Origin: Bacteroidota bacterium
Lineage (GTDB): Bacteria > Bacteroidota > Rhodothermia > Rhodothermales > UBA10348
Reading direction: 5' to 3'
NCBI GenBank assembly: GCA_029262775.1
Contig: JAJCYR010000032.1
Coordinates: 1-50,421 of the forward strand
Length of the DNA stretch: 50,421 bases
A program made the position numbers and the translations under genes. This document shows, piece after piece, positions 50,093 to 50,421 of the stretch (its first letter is position 1; each line of letters opens with the position of its first letter). The notes beneath the pieces were generated by a model. The model ran no database searches and was not told the origin of the DNA. It was given only the letters and a program-made list of their open reading frames with translations.

Positions 50093-50157
50093 CAAAGATG
50101 CGGGCGCCGGAATGCCAGATGCAAGGCGTCCCGACGCCGAATAGCAGCGTTATTTTA

Positions 50158-50421
50158 GAAGGCTGTTGAATAAGTAGAGGGCCTCTCGAACGGGGGTCTT
50201 ACGGGGTGCAGACAAGGAAGGGCGACGACGCGATGCCACGGCATCGTGGAGGAGCCATGACGAACGTATGCGTCCGTAACCCCCCCGTTCCCTTCGGGTT
50301 CGGGCGGCATGACAACATCTTCCGCGTTGTCCCTCCTATGCGTAGCTACGGCTATGCAGACGTCGGGACGCCTTGAATCTGTTGTCATGGCGCTCCGAAC
50401 GAGAGTGTCCTCTACTTGTTC
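50158..50421. repeat. inverted-repeat-bounded intergenic element, probable MITE or repeat family
   Basis: Begins with GAAGGCTGTTGA (50158-50169) and AAGTAGAGG (50172-50180); AAGTAGAGG is repeated inverted at 50409-50417. Inside are a 10-bp inverted repeat CATGACAACA/TGTTGTCATG (50308-50317, 50380-50389) and small palindromes (GATGCC-AC-GGCATC; CGTAGCTACG). One long frame crosses it on the minus strand but looks like a by-product. The 371 bp after hisH hold no supported gene. The element runs to the window edge, so its right flank is not seen. Confidence 0.6.

Noticed and set aside
50155-50388. Minus-strand frame of 77 codons across the repeat element after hisH
   Set aside because: It runs through inverted repeats and is rich in Arg, Pro and His with no family resemblance; it is more likely a by-product of the repeat.

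Overview
The window (50,421 bp) reads as chromosome of a GC-rich member of the Bacteroidota/FCB group, most likely the Rhodothermia (Rhodothermales). The clues are a secreted metalloprotease with a type IX secretion (T9SS) sorting tail at 43247-45076, a 30-residue AURKAIP1/COX24-like basic protein at 22234, many lipoproteins with Cys lipoboxes, TonB-C-like and FtsX/MacB-type proteins, and compact overlapping operons. This placement is an inference. Three clear promoters resemble bacterial sigma70 consensus rather than the TTTG/TAnnTTTG form of Bacteroidia.

Layout. 1-3009: an accessory patch on the 3' side of a tRNA-Thr gene, holding a 3'-truncated view of an IS3-family element and a lower-GC three-gene cassette (TIGR04255 family plus two uncharacterised partners). 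3010-18771: housekeeping and envelope genes, namely tRNA-Thr, a quaternary-amine-type ABC importer with a fused binding protein/permease, M32 carboxypeptidase, HPF, class II DAHP synthase, a 7TM-PAS histidine kinase, MnmA, an HTH regulator, AroQ, a polysaccharide flippase, an FtsX/MacB-like permease and an OmpA-family lipoprotein. 18869-20541: a class II Fic protein, then tmRNA and a dispersed 27-nt repeat. 20579-41671: mostly core genes, including the COX24-like/YtxH/YaaA run, CoaX-BirA, SuhB-FabI-HAD, L,D-transpeptidase-NfeD-TonB-C lipoprotein, CNT transporter, UvrD helicase, orphan binding protein, DusB, and PLDc_N-NPP-RlmL-like methyltransferase.

41670-45144: a visibly more A/T-rich operon behind a near-consensus promoter (TTGACA-17-TAGTAT). 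It encodes the T9SS metalloprotease, then three tandem paralogous lipoproteins with collagen-like Gly-Xaa-Yaa stubs, and a fourth, frameshifted and truncated paralog that I recognised by joining two reading frames. It looks like a lineage-specific surface system.

46340-50050: histidine biosynthesis. A 15-codon leader peptide with four consecutive His codons and a terminator hairpin with U-run precede hisG, so this is a classical transcription attenuator. HisG is followed by a HisD-HisB fusion (646 aa) and hisH. No hisC lies between them. After hisH come 371 bp of repeat DNA: a second copy of the 27-nt repeat found beside tmRNA, and a roughly 250-bp inverted-repeat-bounded element.

The strongest candidates for something undescribed are the collagen-stub lipoprotein/metalloprotease operon, the tRNA-linked three-gene cassette, and the attenuator plus HisD-HisB fusion. 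No CRISPR array, prophage or rRNA operon was seen.
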